Shown piece after piece: positions 33,831 through 42,825 of a DNA stretch of 64,000 nt. The translations under genes and the position numbers were made by a program. The stretch is from contig NZ_CP152412.1 of the NCBI RefSeq assembly GCF_038957035.1, forward strand, positions 682,001 through 746,000. The letters run 5' to 3'. Source of the stretch: Bradyrhizobium sp. B097. Lineage in GTDB: Bacteria; Pseudomonadota; Alphaproteobacteria; Rhizobiales; Xanthobacteraceae. The stretch's first letter is position 1, and every line of letters begins with the position of its first letter. Below the pieces are notes generated by a model. It was not told where the DNA came from and searched no databases. It saw nothing but the letters and a program-made list of their open reading frames with translations.

Positions 33831-35936
33831 GTGGCTGTTGATCGGATGTTGCTGGATGCGGCGGCGCATTATGGCGCGGGCCGCGCGACGGAGGCCGGCA
33901 AATTGTGCGGCGATATCCTCACCGCCGATCCCGACCATGTTCCGGCGCTGCATCTGTCTGCCGTCATCGCCTTCGTGACCGACCGCGCCGCCGAAGGCGC
34001 GGTGCTGCTGAACCGGGTGTTCAGCCTCGATCCGCATCACGGACCGGCGTTCGCCACGCTCGGCGATGCGCTCGCCGTGAAGGGCGAGCACGAGGGCGCG
34101 GTGGCGGCGTTCCAGCGCGGCATCACATTGCGGCCGAAGGATGCCGGCCTGCACATCAAGCTCGGCGTTGCGCTGTGCGAGCTGTCTCGCTTCGACGAGG
34201 CCGAGGCGGCGTTTCGCCGTGCGATCGCCCTCGATGGCGGCCTGACGCGGGCGCGGTTCAACCTCGCCGTCGCGCTGGCCGGGCAGCAGCGGCCGGTCGA
34301 GGCCGAGCAGGCCTATCGCGAGGTGATCGCGCGCGATCCGGCCTATCGCGGCGTCTGGCTCAACCTTGGCAATGCGTTGACCGATCAGAAAAAGCACGAC
34401 GCCGCCGCCACCGCCTATCGCCGCGGGCTCGGCGCGGATCCCGATCATCCCGGGCTGCATAGCGGCCTTGGCGCGGCCCTCTACCGCCTGGGCCGGCTGG
34501 AGGACGCGGTCCTGCACTATCGCCGCGCGATCGCGCTCGATCCCGACAATTTCGCGCCGCGGCGTCTGCTGGCCATGGTGCTGCACGAACTGGGCGAGCG
34601 CGAGGAGGCGGTCCGCATCTATCGGCAGGTCTCGGCTCGCGATCCGTCCGATCACGTCATTCTCAACAATCTCGGTGCCTGCCTGTTCGAGCTCGGACAG
34701 GTCGACGACGCCATCGCCTGCGCCGAGCTGGCGCTGGCGCTCAAGCCCGACTATGCCGCCGCGCACACCAATCTTGGAATCATCTTCGAGACGCAGAACC
34801 TGGTCGAGGCGGCGGTCGCCGCGCATCGGCGGGCCATCGCGCTCGAACCCAATTACGCCAAGGGCCACGCCAATCTTGCGGTCGCGCTGCGCAATGCCGG
34901 CGAGATCGACGCGGCGCTGGTGGCCTCGCGCCGCGCCATCGCACTCGATCCCGAACAGCCGCTGGCGCATTACAACCACGCGCATTTCCTCCTGATGAAC
35001 GGCGAGTTCGAGGAAGGTTTTGAAGAATATCAATGGCGCCGCAAGACCAAGATGCTCAGGGAAGGCGATCCCGTGTTCGACGAGCCGGAATGGCAGGGTG
35101 AGCCGCTGGCGGGACGCACGCTGCTGTTGTTTGCCGAATACGGGCTCGGCGACGCCATCAATTTCGTCCGCTACGTACCGATGCTGGCGGGCAAAGGCGG
35201 CCGGATCATTCTGCAAGTGCAGCCGGCGCTGGTCTCGCTGCTGCGGCCGATGCTGCCCGACGTCGCGGTGTTCGCCCGCGGCGAGCCGTTGCCGCCGTTC
35301 GACCTGCAACTGCCGTTGCTGAGCCTGCCGCGGATCTTCCGCACCACCGTCGAGACTATTCCATCGGCGGCCTCCTACCTGCAGGCGGACGCCACCAAGC
35401 TCGCGCGCTGGCGCGAGGCGCTCGCCGGCGTGTCCGTGCTGAAGGTCGGCGTGGTCTGGGCCGGCAACGCCAGGCACAAGGGCGACCGCCAGCGCTCGCT
35501 GCCGGCCGATGCCATGCTGCCGCGGCTGGTCACGTCTGGCGTGCAGCTCTACAGCCTGCAGAAGGAGCCGCGGCCGGACGATGCCCCGGTGCTGCGGCGT
35601 CTCGGTGCTGATGTTGTCGACCTCGCGCCGACGCTCGGCGATTTCGCCGACACCGCAGCGGCCGTTTGCGCGCTCGATCTCGTCATCGCCGTCGACACCT
35701 CGGTGGCGCATCTTGCCGGCGCGCTGGGCCGCCCGGTCTGGATGCTGTGCCCCTATGCGCTCGACTGGCGCTGGCTGCGCGATCGCGCCGACACGCCCTG
35801 GTATCCGACCATGCGGTTGTTCCGCCAGGATAAGCCGCAGGCCTGGGAGGGCGTGCTGACGCGGATGTCCGACGAGCTTGCACGCGTCGCACGAGGGGAG
35901 CGGGACTTGCTGCTGCCGCAGGCGGCACACGGCTGA
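33831..35936 (+). CDS. TPR-repeat glycosyltransferase-like protein
   Basis: Start is uncertain: GTG 33822, GTG 33831 and ATG 33846 are close together after a G-rich site; ATG 33846 begins MLLDAAAHYGAG. About ten to eleven TPR units occupy residues 5-400, with repeated motifs such as AEAAFRRAIALD and AVLHYRRAIALDPDN. The C-terminal 300 residues carry a glycosyltransferase-like fold: LLLFAEYGLGDAINFVRYVP, VGVVWAGNARHKGDRQRSLP and the late motif DLVIAVDTSVAHLAGALGRP, as in heptosyltransferase/GT41-like proteins. It probably modifies proteins or surface glycans in the cytoplasm; the acceptor is unknown. The AAA+ gene is convergent. Confidence 0.85.
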   Translation: MAVDRMLLDAAAHYGAGRATEAGKLCGDILTADPDHVPALHLSAVIAFVTDRAAEGAVLLNRVFSLDPHHGPAFATLGDALAVKGEHEGAVAAFQRGITLRPKDAGLHIKLGVALCELSRFDEAEAAFRRAIALDGGLTRARFNLAVALAGQQRPVEAEQAYREVIARDPAYRGVWLNLGNALTDQKKHDAAATAYRRGLGADPDHPGLHSGLGAALYRLGRLEDAVLHYRRAIALDPDNFAPRRLLAMVLHELGEREEAVRIYRQVSARDPSDHVILNNLGACLFELGQVDDAIACAELALALKPDYAAAHTNLGIIFETQNLVEAAVAAHRRAIALEPNYAKGHANLAVALRNAGEIDAALVASRRAIALDPEQPLAHYNHAHFLLMNGEFEEGFEEYQWRRKTKMLREGDPVFDEPEWQGEPLAGRTLLLFAEYGLGDAINFVRYVPMLAGKGGRIILQVQPALVSLLRPMLPDVAVFARGEPLPPFDLQLPLLSLPRIFRTTVETIPSAASYLQADATKLARWREALAGVSVLKVGVVWAGNARHKGDRQRSLPADAMLPRLVTSGVQLYSLQKEPRPDDAPVLRRLGADVVDLAPTLGDFADTAAAVCALDLVIAVDTSVAHLAGALGRPVWMLCPYALDWRWLRDRADTPWYPTMRLFRQDKPQAWEGVLTRMSDELARVARGERDLLLPQAAHG

Positions 35937-35960
35937 CGACCAGCCGAGCCTTCCGGCCAG

Positions 35961-37690
35961 TCACCCCGCGCTCATTCCCTGTGCGCCGCCGAGCAGCTTG
36001 GCGTTGAGCCGGCCGCCATCGAACAGCATTTCGGTCACCGCGCCGTCGACGTCGGAGACGGTGACCTGTCCGCCGCCGCTGCTGACGATGCTGGCCTGGG
36101 CGAGACGGCGCATCAGCTCCTTGATGAAGGCGGCGCTGACGCCCTCGGTGCGCCGCACGGCCTCGTCGATGACGGGCTGTTCGAGCGGCAGGCCCTTGCC
36201 ATAGAGCCGGATCAGCTTGCCGCGTCCGGTCTCGTCGGGCAGCGGCACCTCGATCGCCTGGTCGATACGGCCGGGCCGGCCGGCCAGCGCGCTCTCCAGC
36301 TCTTCGGGCCGGTTGGAGGTCAGCACGAACAGGATGTCGCAATCCTCCTTCAGGCCGTCCATCTCGTTGAGCAGCTTGTTGAGCAGGGATTCCTCGCACG
36401 GCCCGCCCATGTCCTCGCGGTCGCGCGCGATCAGGTCGACATCCTCGATCACGACCATGGTCGGCTGCAGCAGGCGGGCAAGGTTCATATAGGCGCCGAG
36501 CAGGCCGACCTGTTCGGCGGTGATGATCAGCGTGGTGTGATCAGGCAGGTTGGTGGCGAGATAGCGAATGGTGTGGGTCTTGCCGGTGCCGGCGGGCCAT
36601 AGAGCAGGATGCCCTTGCGGGTCGACTGGCCGAGCTTGCGCAGCAGGTCGCGGCTTTCGACAAAGCCGAGCACGTTGCGATCGAGCAGCCGCAGTGTCCG
36701 TTCCGGCAGGATCACGTCATCCCGGGCGACGGTCGGCAGGCGGTGCACGGTCACGCCGCGGGCGCGGCCGCGATAGTCAGCGGCATCCTCCAGTGACAGG
36801 ATCTTTCCGCGATAGGATCGTGCCGCACGCACGGCAGCTTCCAGGTCGGCAAAGGTCCGCTGCACCAGGGCGTTTCCAGCGGCGCCCGCGGGCACCGCAA
36901 GCTCGATCCGCAAGCCCGGCTCGCTCTGATAATCGCGATGGTAGCTGAGCAGCACCGCGTAGCGCAGCTCTTCGGTCTGGCACAGCCACAAGCCATTGGT
37001 GAGGCATTTCACCGGCTCGGACTCGCCGACGTCGACGTCGTGATACTGCGGCGGGGCGATCGCTGGTGCGTTGCGGCTGTTCTCCATCAGCGCGGCGAAG
37101 GCCAGGGTCTCGTAGCGGTGTTCCTCATGAAGGCCGAAGAAATGGATCGGCGCGTCGAACAGCCTGTCGATCGCGATCTGAACATCAGCACGCATGTGAC
37201 CGGGAAACTGCCGCGACCGGGTCAGGATCTGGTTGCGCGGCACTCCGGCAAAATGCCAATCGAGGGCTATAAAGGCATATCTGAACTCCTCGCCCGGCAG
37301 TTTTTCCGAGCTGGCCCTGGCGGCGAGCAAGCAGTTGCTGCACAGGCAGATCGTCTTGCGGACGAGAAAGACATCAGTCACGGGTTCCAGTGAGCCACAG
37401 AGGTTGCATGGCCGAGCCGCGTCGGCGGCCTCCGTCGTGATCGTTAACGGATAGCCATTGCTGCGGATCAGTTGCTGCGCGGACTCCAGCAGGGCTTGGG
37501 CCACAGGTGCTGGATAGGGACCGCATGCGATTCCGTTCAGGGTCTCGATCCGTGCGGTAGCGGCAACCGCCTCTTTCCGGGATTTGCCGAATACCGTGCG
37601 CAGCAGGTCGCGCATGAATTCTATCGGTGTCTCGCTGTCGTCGTGAATGAAGAGCCTGATCGGGCCGTTCTCGGCAAAGACGTCGTGCAT
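35961..37690 (-). pseudogene. ClpS-like/C4-zinc-finger/AAA+ ATPase fusion, frameshifted in Walker A
   Basis: ATG 37690 has the site gaggt upstream. Residues 10-87 resemble the ClpS adaptor (LFIHDDSETPIEFMRDLL, GIACGPYPAPVAQALLESA). Cysteines 95, 98, 117 and 120 form a ClpX-like C4 zinc finger (CNLC, CSNC). A middle domain of about 220 residues follows, then a FtsH/p97-like AAA+ module. The frame breaks inside Walker A: it reads LLYGPPAPARPT and ends at 36527. Restoring one C near 36590 (+ strand) gives GPPGTGKTHTIRYLA and joins the second piece (35961-36488), which has Walker B VVIEDVDLI, sensor 1 LTSNRPEEL and an arginine-finger region GRPGRIDQAIEVP. The whole would be about 576 residues. 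Confidence 0.82.
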
Positions 37691-38017
37691 GGCCACCTCG
37701 AAACGTAATCGGAAACAATAAGAACAAAATAAGAACATCATGACCGCCGGCCTGCGTCAAGCGAAAGATCCTGTCACCTCAGCCCTGGCGTGTGGTGCGC
37801 CGATCGATCGGTTCGACCGGGAACGCGTCGCATGCGTAAACGCCGCTCAACACCTGTGACGATCGTGTTGCGGCAAATGCCAAGAGATGGTCGTCGCAGC
37901 AGCAAACTTCCGACACATCATCAAGGCGAAAAGGGGCGATCCGACATGGCGCGAGCGCGAGAGCAGAGTCCTCCCGGGGGATCTGCGGTCGCGCAATTAT
38001 TTTAATAAGAGGCCCTC
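37691..38017. promoter_or_regulatory. Divergent gap with AT-rich direct repeat (37717-37737)
   Basis: No gene is seen in this 327-bp gap between the AAA+ gene (-) and the large MscS gene (+). Close to the AAA+ start are two exact copies of aataagaaca (37717-37726 and 37728-37737), 11 bp apart, in an AT-rich patch. They could be part of the AAA+ promoter or a tandem half-site. The remainder shows no strong palindrome. Confidence 0.4.
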
Positions 38018-40357
38018 GTGTCGCACAAACTTCGCTTTGCGATCCTTCTCGTCCTCACCCTGTTCGTCTCGCCCGCGCTGGCGCAGCCCGCCGCCAAGCC
38101 GGCGCCGCCGCAGCCCAGTACCAGCGACGCATTGACGCCGGAGCAGGCCAAGCGCGCGCTCGAGACGCTGCAGGACGACAAGAAGCGCGGCGAGATCATC
38201 AACACGCTGCGCGCCATCGCCAATGCCTCGCCGCAGGCGGCCGCGCAGCCGGCGCCCGAGCAGCATTCGCCGATCCCGCTCAGCGCGGACAGCCTCGGCG
38301 CGCAGCTTCTGCTGATGGTCTCGGAGCAGGTCGGCGAGATGTCGCGCGAGGTCGCCGACGTCGCGCGCACGCTGACGCATTTCCCGGCGTTCTATTACTG
38401 GTTCCTGCGCACCGCCAATGATCCGGCAGCCTATGGCCTCATGATCGACATCGCCTGGAAGCTGGCGCTGGTGCTCGGCTGCGCGCTCGCTGCCGAATGG
38501 GTGGTGTTCCGCCTGATCAAGCGGCCGGTCGCGTTCCTCGAAGCGCGGCTGCCGCAGACCGCGCGCGTGCCGGTGCAGGCGCTCGCCAGCGCCGATCCGC
38601 CGTCGTCGGTTGCCGACGTCACGCCGGAGGGCGATCTGCATCGCCGCCGGCTCAGCCTGGCACGGGCCTGGCAGTCGCTGGTCCGGCTGCCTTTCGTGCT
38701 CGGGCGCCTCGTGCTCGAGCTGCTGCCGGTGGTCGTGTTTCTCAGCGTGGCCGCCGCGCTGCTCAGCACTGAGATCGGCAATCAGTCGACCACGCGGCTC
38801 GTGATCCTCGCGGTGATCAACGCCTATGCCTTCTCGCGCGCGCTGATCTGTGCGGTGCGCGCGCTGGCCGGCCCGTTCGGCCTGGTCCGCGTCCGTGCCG
38901 AGACCGCGGCCTATATCGAGATATGGGCGCGGCGCATCGTCGCCGTCGGGGTCTCGGGGATCTGCTTGGCCAATGTCGCATTGCTGCTCGGGCTGTCCCA
39001 CGCCGGCTACGCCGCGCTGCTCCGGCTTGTGATGCTGGTGGTGCACCTCTTCATCGTCGTCATCATCCTGCAATGCCGCCGCCAGGTCGCCGACGTCATC
39101 CGCGCGCCGGCCGATCGCACCGGCCTTGCGGCACGGACGCGCAATCGTCTCGCTTCGCTGTGGCATGTGCTGGCGATCGCGCTCGATCTCGCGCTGTGGG
39201 CGGTGTGGGCGCTGAACATCCGCAACGGCTATTCGCTGCTGCTGCAATATTTCGTCGGCACCGTCGCGGTGCTGCTGGTCACCCGGCTCGTCACCATGGT
39301 GGTGCTGAGCCTGATCGACCGCGGCTTCCGCATCAGCCCGGATTTGATGCAGCGCTTCCCGGGACTCGAGACCCGCGCCAACCGCTATCTGCCGCTGCTG
39401 CGCAAGGTGGTCACGGCGGTGATCGCTCTGGTCGGCTTCGTCGCGCTGCTCGAGGTCTGGGGCGTCGACGCCATCGTCTGGTTCTATGGCGGCCAGATCG
39501 GCTCTCGGCTGATCTCGGCGCTGGTGACGATCGGCATCGCCGCGCTCGCCGCGGCCGTGATCTGGGAAGTCGCCAATGCGCTGATGGACCGGCAGATCGA
39601 CACGCTGTCGCGCGAGGGGCATTTCGCCCGCGCCGCGCGCCTGCGCACCTTCCAGCCGATGCTGCGCACCGCGCTGTTCTGCATCATCGTCGCGGTGGTC
39701 GGGCTCACCGCGCTCAGCGAGATCGGCGTCAATGTCGCGCCGCTGCTCGCCGGCGCCGGCATCGTCGGCATCGCGATCGGCTTCGGTTCGCAGAAGCTGG
39801 TGCAGGATCTGATCACCGGGCTGTTCCTGCTGCTCGAGAACACCGTGCAGGTCGGCGACACCGTCACGGTGTCGGGCCTGTCGGGCGTGGTCGAGAACGT
39901 CTCGATCCGCACCATGCGGCTGCGCGCCGGCGACGGCTCGGTGCATATCGTGCCGTTCAGCGCGGTGACGACGATCACCAATGCCAGCCGCGGCGCCGGC
40001 AATGCCGCGGTCAGCGTCAACGTGTCCTACAAGGAGGACACCGACCGCGCCGGCGAGGTGCTGAAGGACATCGTTTCCGGGATGCGCCAGGAGACGGCGT
40101 ATCGCGCGCTGATCCGCGGCGATCTCGAATTGTGGGGCGTCGACAAGGTCGACGGCTCGGTCGTGACCATCGTCGGCCAGATCCGCTGTACCGACGGCGG
40201 CCGCTGGTCAGTGCAGCGCGAGTTCAACCGCCGCATGAAGCGGCGCTTCCAGGAGGAAGGCATCGAGATCGCCTCGATGGGCCAGACCATCCTGATGCAG
40301 CTTCCCGCGCCGACGGAGCCGGATTCCAACAAGCTGCCACGTCGCGCTGCGGGCTGA
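38018..40357 (+). CDS. Large MscS-family mechanosensitive ion channel
   Basis: A GTG at 38018 opens a 779-residue protein with a signal peptide (FAILLVLTLFVSPALA). A short periplasmic N-terminal region and about ten membrane helices follow. The MscS pore helix and beta domain are near residues 555-680: VGLTALSEIGVNVAPLLAGA, GIVGIAIGFGSQKLVQDLIT, GLFLLLENTVQVGDTVTVSG. Such channels open under membrane tension and release solutes on osmotic downshift. This is one of the long, many-helix members (YbdG/MscM size class) and is distinct from the shorter MscS at 56625. Confidence 0.9.
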   Translation: MSHKLRFAILLVLTLFVSPALAQPAAKPAPPQPSTSDALTPEQAKRALETLQDDKKRGEIINTLRAIANASPQAAAQPAPEQHSPIPLSADSLGAQLLLMVSEQVGEMSREVADVARTLTHFPAFYYWFLRTANDPAAYGLMIDIAWKLALVLGCALAAEWVVFRLIKRPVAFLEARLPQTARVPVQALASADPPSSVADVTPEGDLHRRRLSLARAWQSLVRLPFVLGRLVLELLPVVVFLSVAAALLSTEIGNQSTTRLVILAVINAYAFSRALICAVRALAGPFGLVRVRAETAAYIEIWARRIVAVGVSGICLANVALLLGLSHAGYAALLRLVMLVVHLFIVVIILQCRRQVADVIRAPADRTGLAARTRNRLASLWHVLAIALDLALWAVWALNIRNGYSLLLQYFVGTVAVLLVTRLVTMVVLSLIDRGFRISPDLMQRFPGLETRANRYLPLLRKVVTAVIALVGFVALLEVWGVDAIVWFYGGQIGSRLISALVTIGIAALAAAVIWEVANALMDRQIDTLSREGHFARAARLRTFQPMLRTALFCIIVAVVGLTALSEIGVNVAPLLAGAGIVGIAIGFGSQKLVQDLITGLFLLLENTVQVGDTVTVSGLSGVVENVSIRTMRLRAGDGSVHIVPFSAVTTITNASRGAGNAAVSVNVSYKEDTDRAGEVLKDIVSGMRQETAYRALIRGDLELWGVDKVDGSVVTIVGQIRCTDGGRWSVQREFNRRMKRRFQEEGIEIASMGQTILMQLPAPTEPDSNKLPRRAAG

Positions 40358-40369
40358 TCTCTTTATCTT

Positions 40370-40501
40370 GCTCCACCTCTCCCGCTTGCGGGGGAGGTCG
40401 GATCGCATCGCAGATGCGATCCGGGTGGGGGCTCTTTCCACGATGTGACTCGCTGAGATACCCCCGCCCCAACCCTCCCCCGCGAGCGGGAGAGGGAGCA
40501 C
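40370..40501. repeat. Intergenic palindromic repeat, copy 1
   Basis: Within the 415-bp non-coding gap 40358-40772, arms ctctcccgcttgcgggggagg and cctcccccgcgagcgggagag flank a core containing gatcgcat / atgcgatc and a G-rich stretch ccgggtggggg. The reverse complement of 55489-55620 matches it along nearly its whole length. The rest of the gap up to the LLM gene shows no convincing gene. Confidence 0.8.
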
Positions 40502-40772
40502 AGTCCATTGGCGGCGGGCCGCTCCAGCTCGATCCCAGCTCGCCGTAACTGCTGAGCGTGTTGCGCGTCTCATCGTTGCGACACCGTCTCGCGACGGTGA
40601 GACGGCAAGGGCCTCGCTGGGCCCGGGGCATGGCTTGCACTTGGCCGAAAACGCCGCCTTTCTCCTCCTCTCCTGCGATTTCCGCGCTGGCACAGCGCTT
40701 GCTCAACGCATTTTCGAATGCGCGGCAAGACGCATTGCATGACTGAATCACAAGCGAAGGAAGGAAACGCAC

Positions 40773-41873
40773 ATGGAGCTTGGCTACTTCACCATGCCCT
40801 CGCACCCGCCGGAGTGCGGATTGAAGGAGGGCCACGACTGGGACCTGCAGACGCTGCGCTGGCTCGATGAGCTCGGCTATCAGGAAGCCTGGATCGGCGA
40901 GCATCACACCGCGCCGTGGGAGCCGCATCCGTCGCCCGACCTGTTGGTCGCGCAGGCGCTGCTGCAGACCAAGAACATCCGTATCGGGCCCGGCGGCTTC
41001 CTGCTGCCGTATCATCACCCGGCGGAGCTCGCGAACCGTGTCGCGATGCTCGACCATCTCTCGAATGGGCGGCTCAATTTCGGCGTCGCGGCTTCGGGCC
41101 TGCCGAGCGATTGGGCGATGTTCAACGTCGACGGCATGTCGGGCCAGAACCGCGACATGACCCGCGAGGCGCTCGAGATCATCCTGAAGATGTGGTCAGA
41201 GCCCGGACCCTGGACCCACAAGGGCAAGTATTGGACGGTGTCGAAGCCGGACACGATGTTCGACTTCCTCAAGCCGCACATCAAGCCGTTACAGGGCCCG
41301 CATCCGCCGATCGGCGTCGCCGGCCTGTCGAAGAATTCCGACACGCTCAAGCTCGCAGGCGAACGCGGCTTCATCCCGATGAGCCTCAATCTCAACCCGG
41401 CCTATGTCGGCAGCCACTGGGACTCGGTGGAGGCCGGCGCGGCCAAGACCGGCCGCAAGCCGAGCCGCAAGGATTGGCGGCTGGTGCGCGAGGTGTTCGT
41501 GGCTGATACCGATGAGGAGGCGTGGAGGCTGTCGACCGGCGACATGATGGGCCGGATGATGGGCGAGTATTTCCTGCCGCTGCTCGGCCATTTCGGCTTC
41601 AAGGACTATCTGAAGCACGCCCCCGACGTGCCCGACAGCGACGTCACCGTCGAATATTGCGCACGCCGGAATTGGATCGTCGGTTCGCCCGCGACCGTCA
41701 CCGAGAAGATCGAGAAGATCTACCGGGAGGTCGGCGGCTTCGGCGTGCTCTGCGTGTTCGGCTTCGACTACAAGCACAAGCCGGAGGCCTGGCGGCACTC
41801 GCTGGACCTGCTCAAGAACGAGGTGATGCCGCGGCTCAAGCACCTCGGTGCCGAGTTCGAGAAGGCTGCATGA
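40773..41873 (+). CDS. LLM-class flavin-dependent monooxygenase
   Basis: This 366-residue TIM-barrel protein carries luciferase-like landmarks: MELGYFTMPSHPP, then ELGYQEAWIGEHHTAPWEPH, RIGPGGFLLPYHHPAELANR, DHLSNGRLNFGVAASGLPSD and IGVAGLSKNSDTLKLAGERG. These enzymes oxidise small organics using reduced FMN made by a separate reductase. The flavin reductase gene overlaps its stop, completing a two-component system. Overall pattern is near limonene-monooxygenase-type members, but the substrate is unknown. A ggaagg site precedes the ATG. Confidence 0.9.
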   Translation: MELGYFTMPSHPPECGLKEGHDWDLQTLRWLDELGYQEAWIGEHHTAPWEPHPSPDLLVAQALLQTKNIRIGPGGFLLPYHHPAELANRVAMLDHLSNGRLNFGVAASGLPSDWAMFNVDGMSGQNRDMTREALEIILKMWSEPGPWTHKGKYWTVSKPDTMFDFLKPHIKPLQGPHPPIGVAGLSKNSDTLKLAGERGFIPMSLNLNPAYVGSHWDSVEAGAAKTGRKPSRKDWRLVREVFVADTDEEAWRLSTGDMMGRMMGEYFLPLLGHFGFKDYLKHAPDVPDSDVTVEYCARRNWIVGSPATVTEKIEKIYREVGGFGVLCVFGFDYKHKPEAWRHSLDLLKNEVMPRLKHLGAEFEKAA

Positions 41874-42508
41874 CAGATAGGCAGGGTGCGGGGCTTGCCT
41901 CGCACCCTGTCTCGCATATCTTTGAGGGAACTATTCCGGTTCAGGGTCAGGGCATGACGGTCGACGCACAGAGTTTCAAGCAGGCAATGCGGCATTGCGC
42001 GGGCGCGGTGGCGCTGGTGACGGTCGGCCGCGAGCCGGGACAGCGCACCGGCCTGACGGTGACCTCGGCCTGCTCGCTGTCGGACAATCCGCCCTCGGTG
42101 CTGGTCTGCGTTAACCGTAATGCCAGCGCGCATGAGCGCATCCGCGCCGAGCGGCATTTCGTCATCAACTTCCTGAACGAGGACCACGCGCTGCTGGCGC
42201 TGACCTTCTCCGGCCAGAAGGGCGTCAACGGCGACGACCGCTTTGGCTTCGGCCGCTGGACCACCGGCGCGACCGGCGCCCCGGTGCTGGAGGATGCCGT
42301 CGCGGCGTTTGATTGCGTCTTGGCGCAGGAGCTCGAGACCAAGACCCATTCGATCTTCATCGGCGAAGTCCAGCATGTCCGCGCCGTGACCACGGTCGAT
42401 CCGCTGATCTATCTGCGCTCTGGCTTCCAGAGCGTGCGCAACATCCATGATCCGGTCGTGCTTGGCGACATCGATGCGCGGCGCGTCAGCTGGAACGAGT
42501 TTTCCTGA
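41870..42508 (+). CDS. Flavin reductase, partner of the LLM monooxygenase
   Basis: ATG 41870 overlaps the LLM stop (ATGA) and gives 212 residues; ATG 41954 (MTVDAQSFKQ) matches the usual family start and is an alternative. The fold motifs are FKQAMRHCAGAVALVTVGRE, RTGLTVTSACSLSDNPPSVL, HFVINFLNEDHALLALTFSG and HSIFIGEVQHVRA. This is the FMN-binding split-barrel family that reduces FMN or FAD with NAD(P)H and hands it to a monooxygenase. Translation coupling strongly suggests that its client is the preceding gene product. Confidence 0.9.
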   Translation: MTDRQGAGLASHPVSHIFEGTIPVQGQGMTVDAQSFKQAMRHCAGAVALVTVGREPGQRTGLTVTSACSLSDNPPSVLVCVNRNASAHERIRAERHFVINFLNEDHALLALTFSGQKGVNGDDRFGFGRWTTGATGAPVLEDAVAAFDCVLAQELETKTHSIFIGEVQHVRAVTTVDPLIYLRSGFQSVRNIHDPVVLGDIDARRVSWNEFS

Positions 42509-42825
42509 AGCGGCGACGGGCGGCACGCCTCTCCGAGTCAATCAGCACTGCTGACCAATCCTGATCAATTTTGACGAACGCGCCATCAACGCGAGCGGCA
42601 TGATATAACTGCCGTCGCGTATGCAGGAGCGATCGATACGGCGGCGCGAGTTCTTCAACTCTCCTCGTCAGCCGGATGTCTGCGCGATCTCGCTTTGCGA
42701 GCCCGCAACGTTCGTCGATATGTCGATCAATCGCTGCGCCCATCGTGCTTGCCGCCAGCAAGCTTGAACCACAAGCGCGTCCCGAGATCGCCAAATCTCT
42801 GGTCATCGACAAGGGAGACCAAATC
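42509..42825. other. Non-coding gap, no feature recognised
   Basis: This 317-bp stretch separates the flavin reductase and NmrA-like genes. It is somewhat AT-richer around 42550-42610 (ctgatcaattttgacg, gatataac), so a promoter for the downstream gene may lie there, but no properly spaced -35/-10 pair or palindrome could be defined. A purine-rich site, aagggaga, lies just before ATG 42826. Confidence 0.4.

Noticed and set aside
33786..35930. A 714-codon open frame on the minus strand opposite the TPR-glycosyltransferase gene
   Set aside because: It is a GC-rich antisense shadow: the product is Arg/Gln/His-rich without domains, while the plus frame has clear TPR and glycosyltransferase motifs.
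37997..39946. A 649-codon open frame on the minus strand opposite the large MscS gene
   Set aside because: The product is a low-complexity Arg/Asp/Gln/His chain typical of antisense frames; the plus strand encodes the MscS signature.
42550..42612. Possible sigma-70 promoter with ttgacg and tataac before the NmrA-like gene
   Set aside because: The spacing is about 27 bp, too long for a standard promoter, so it was not listed as one.
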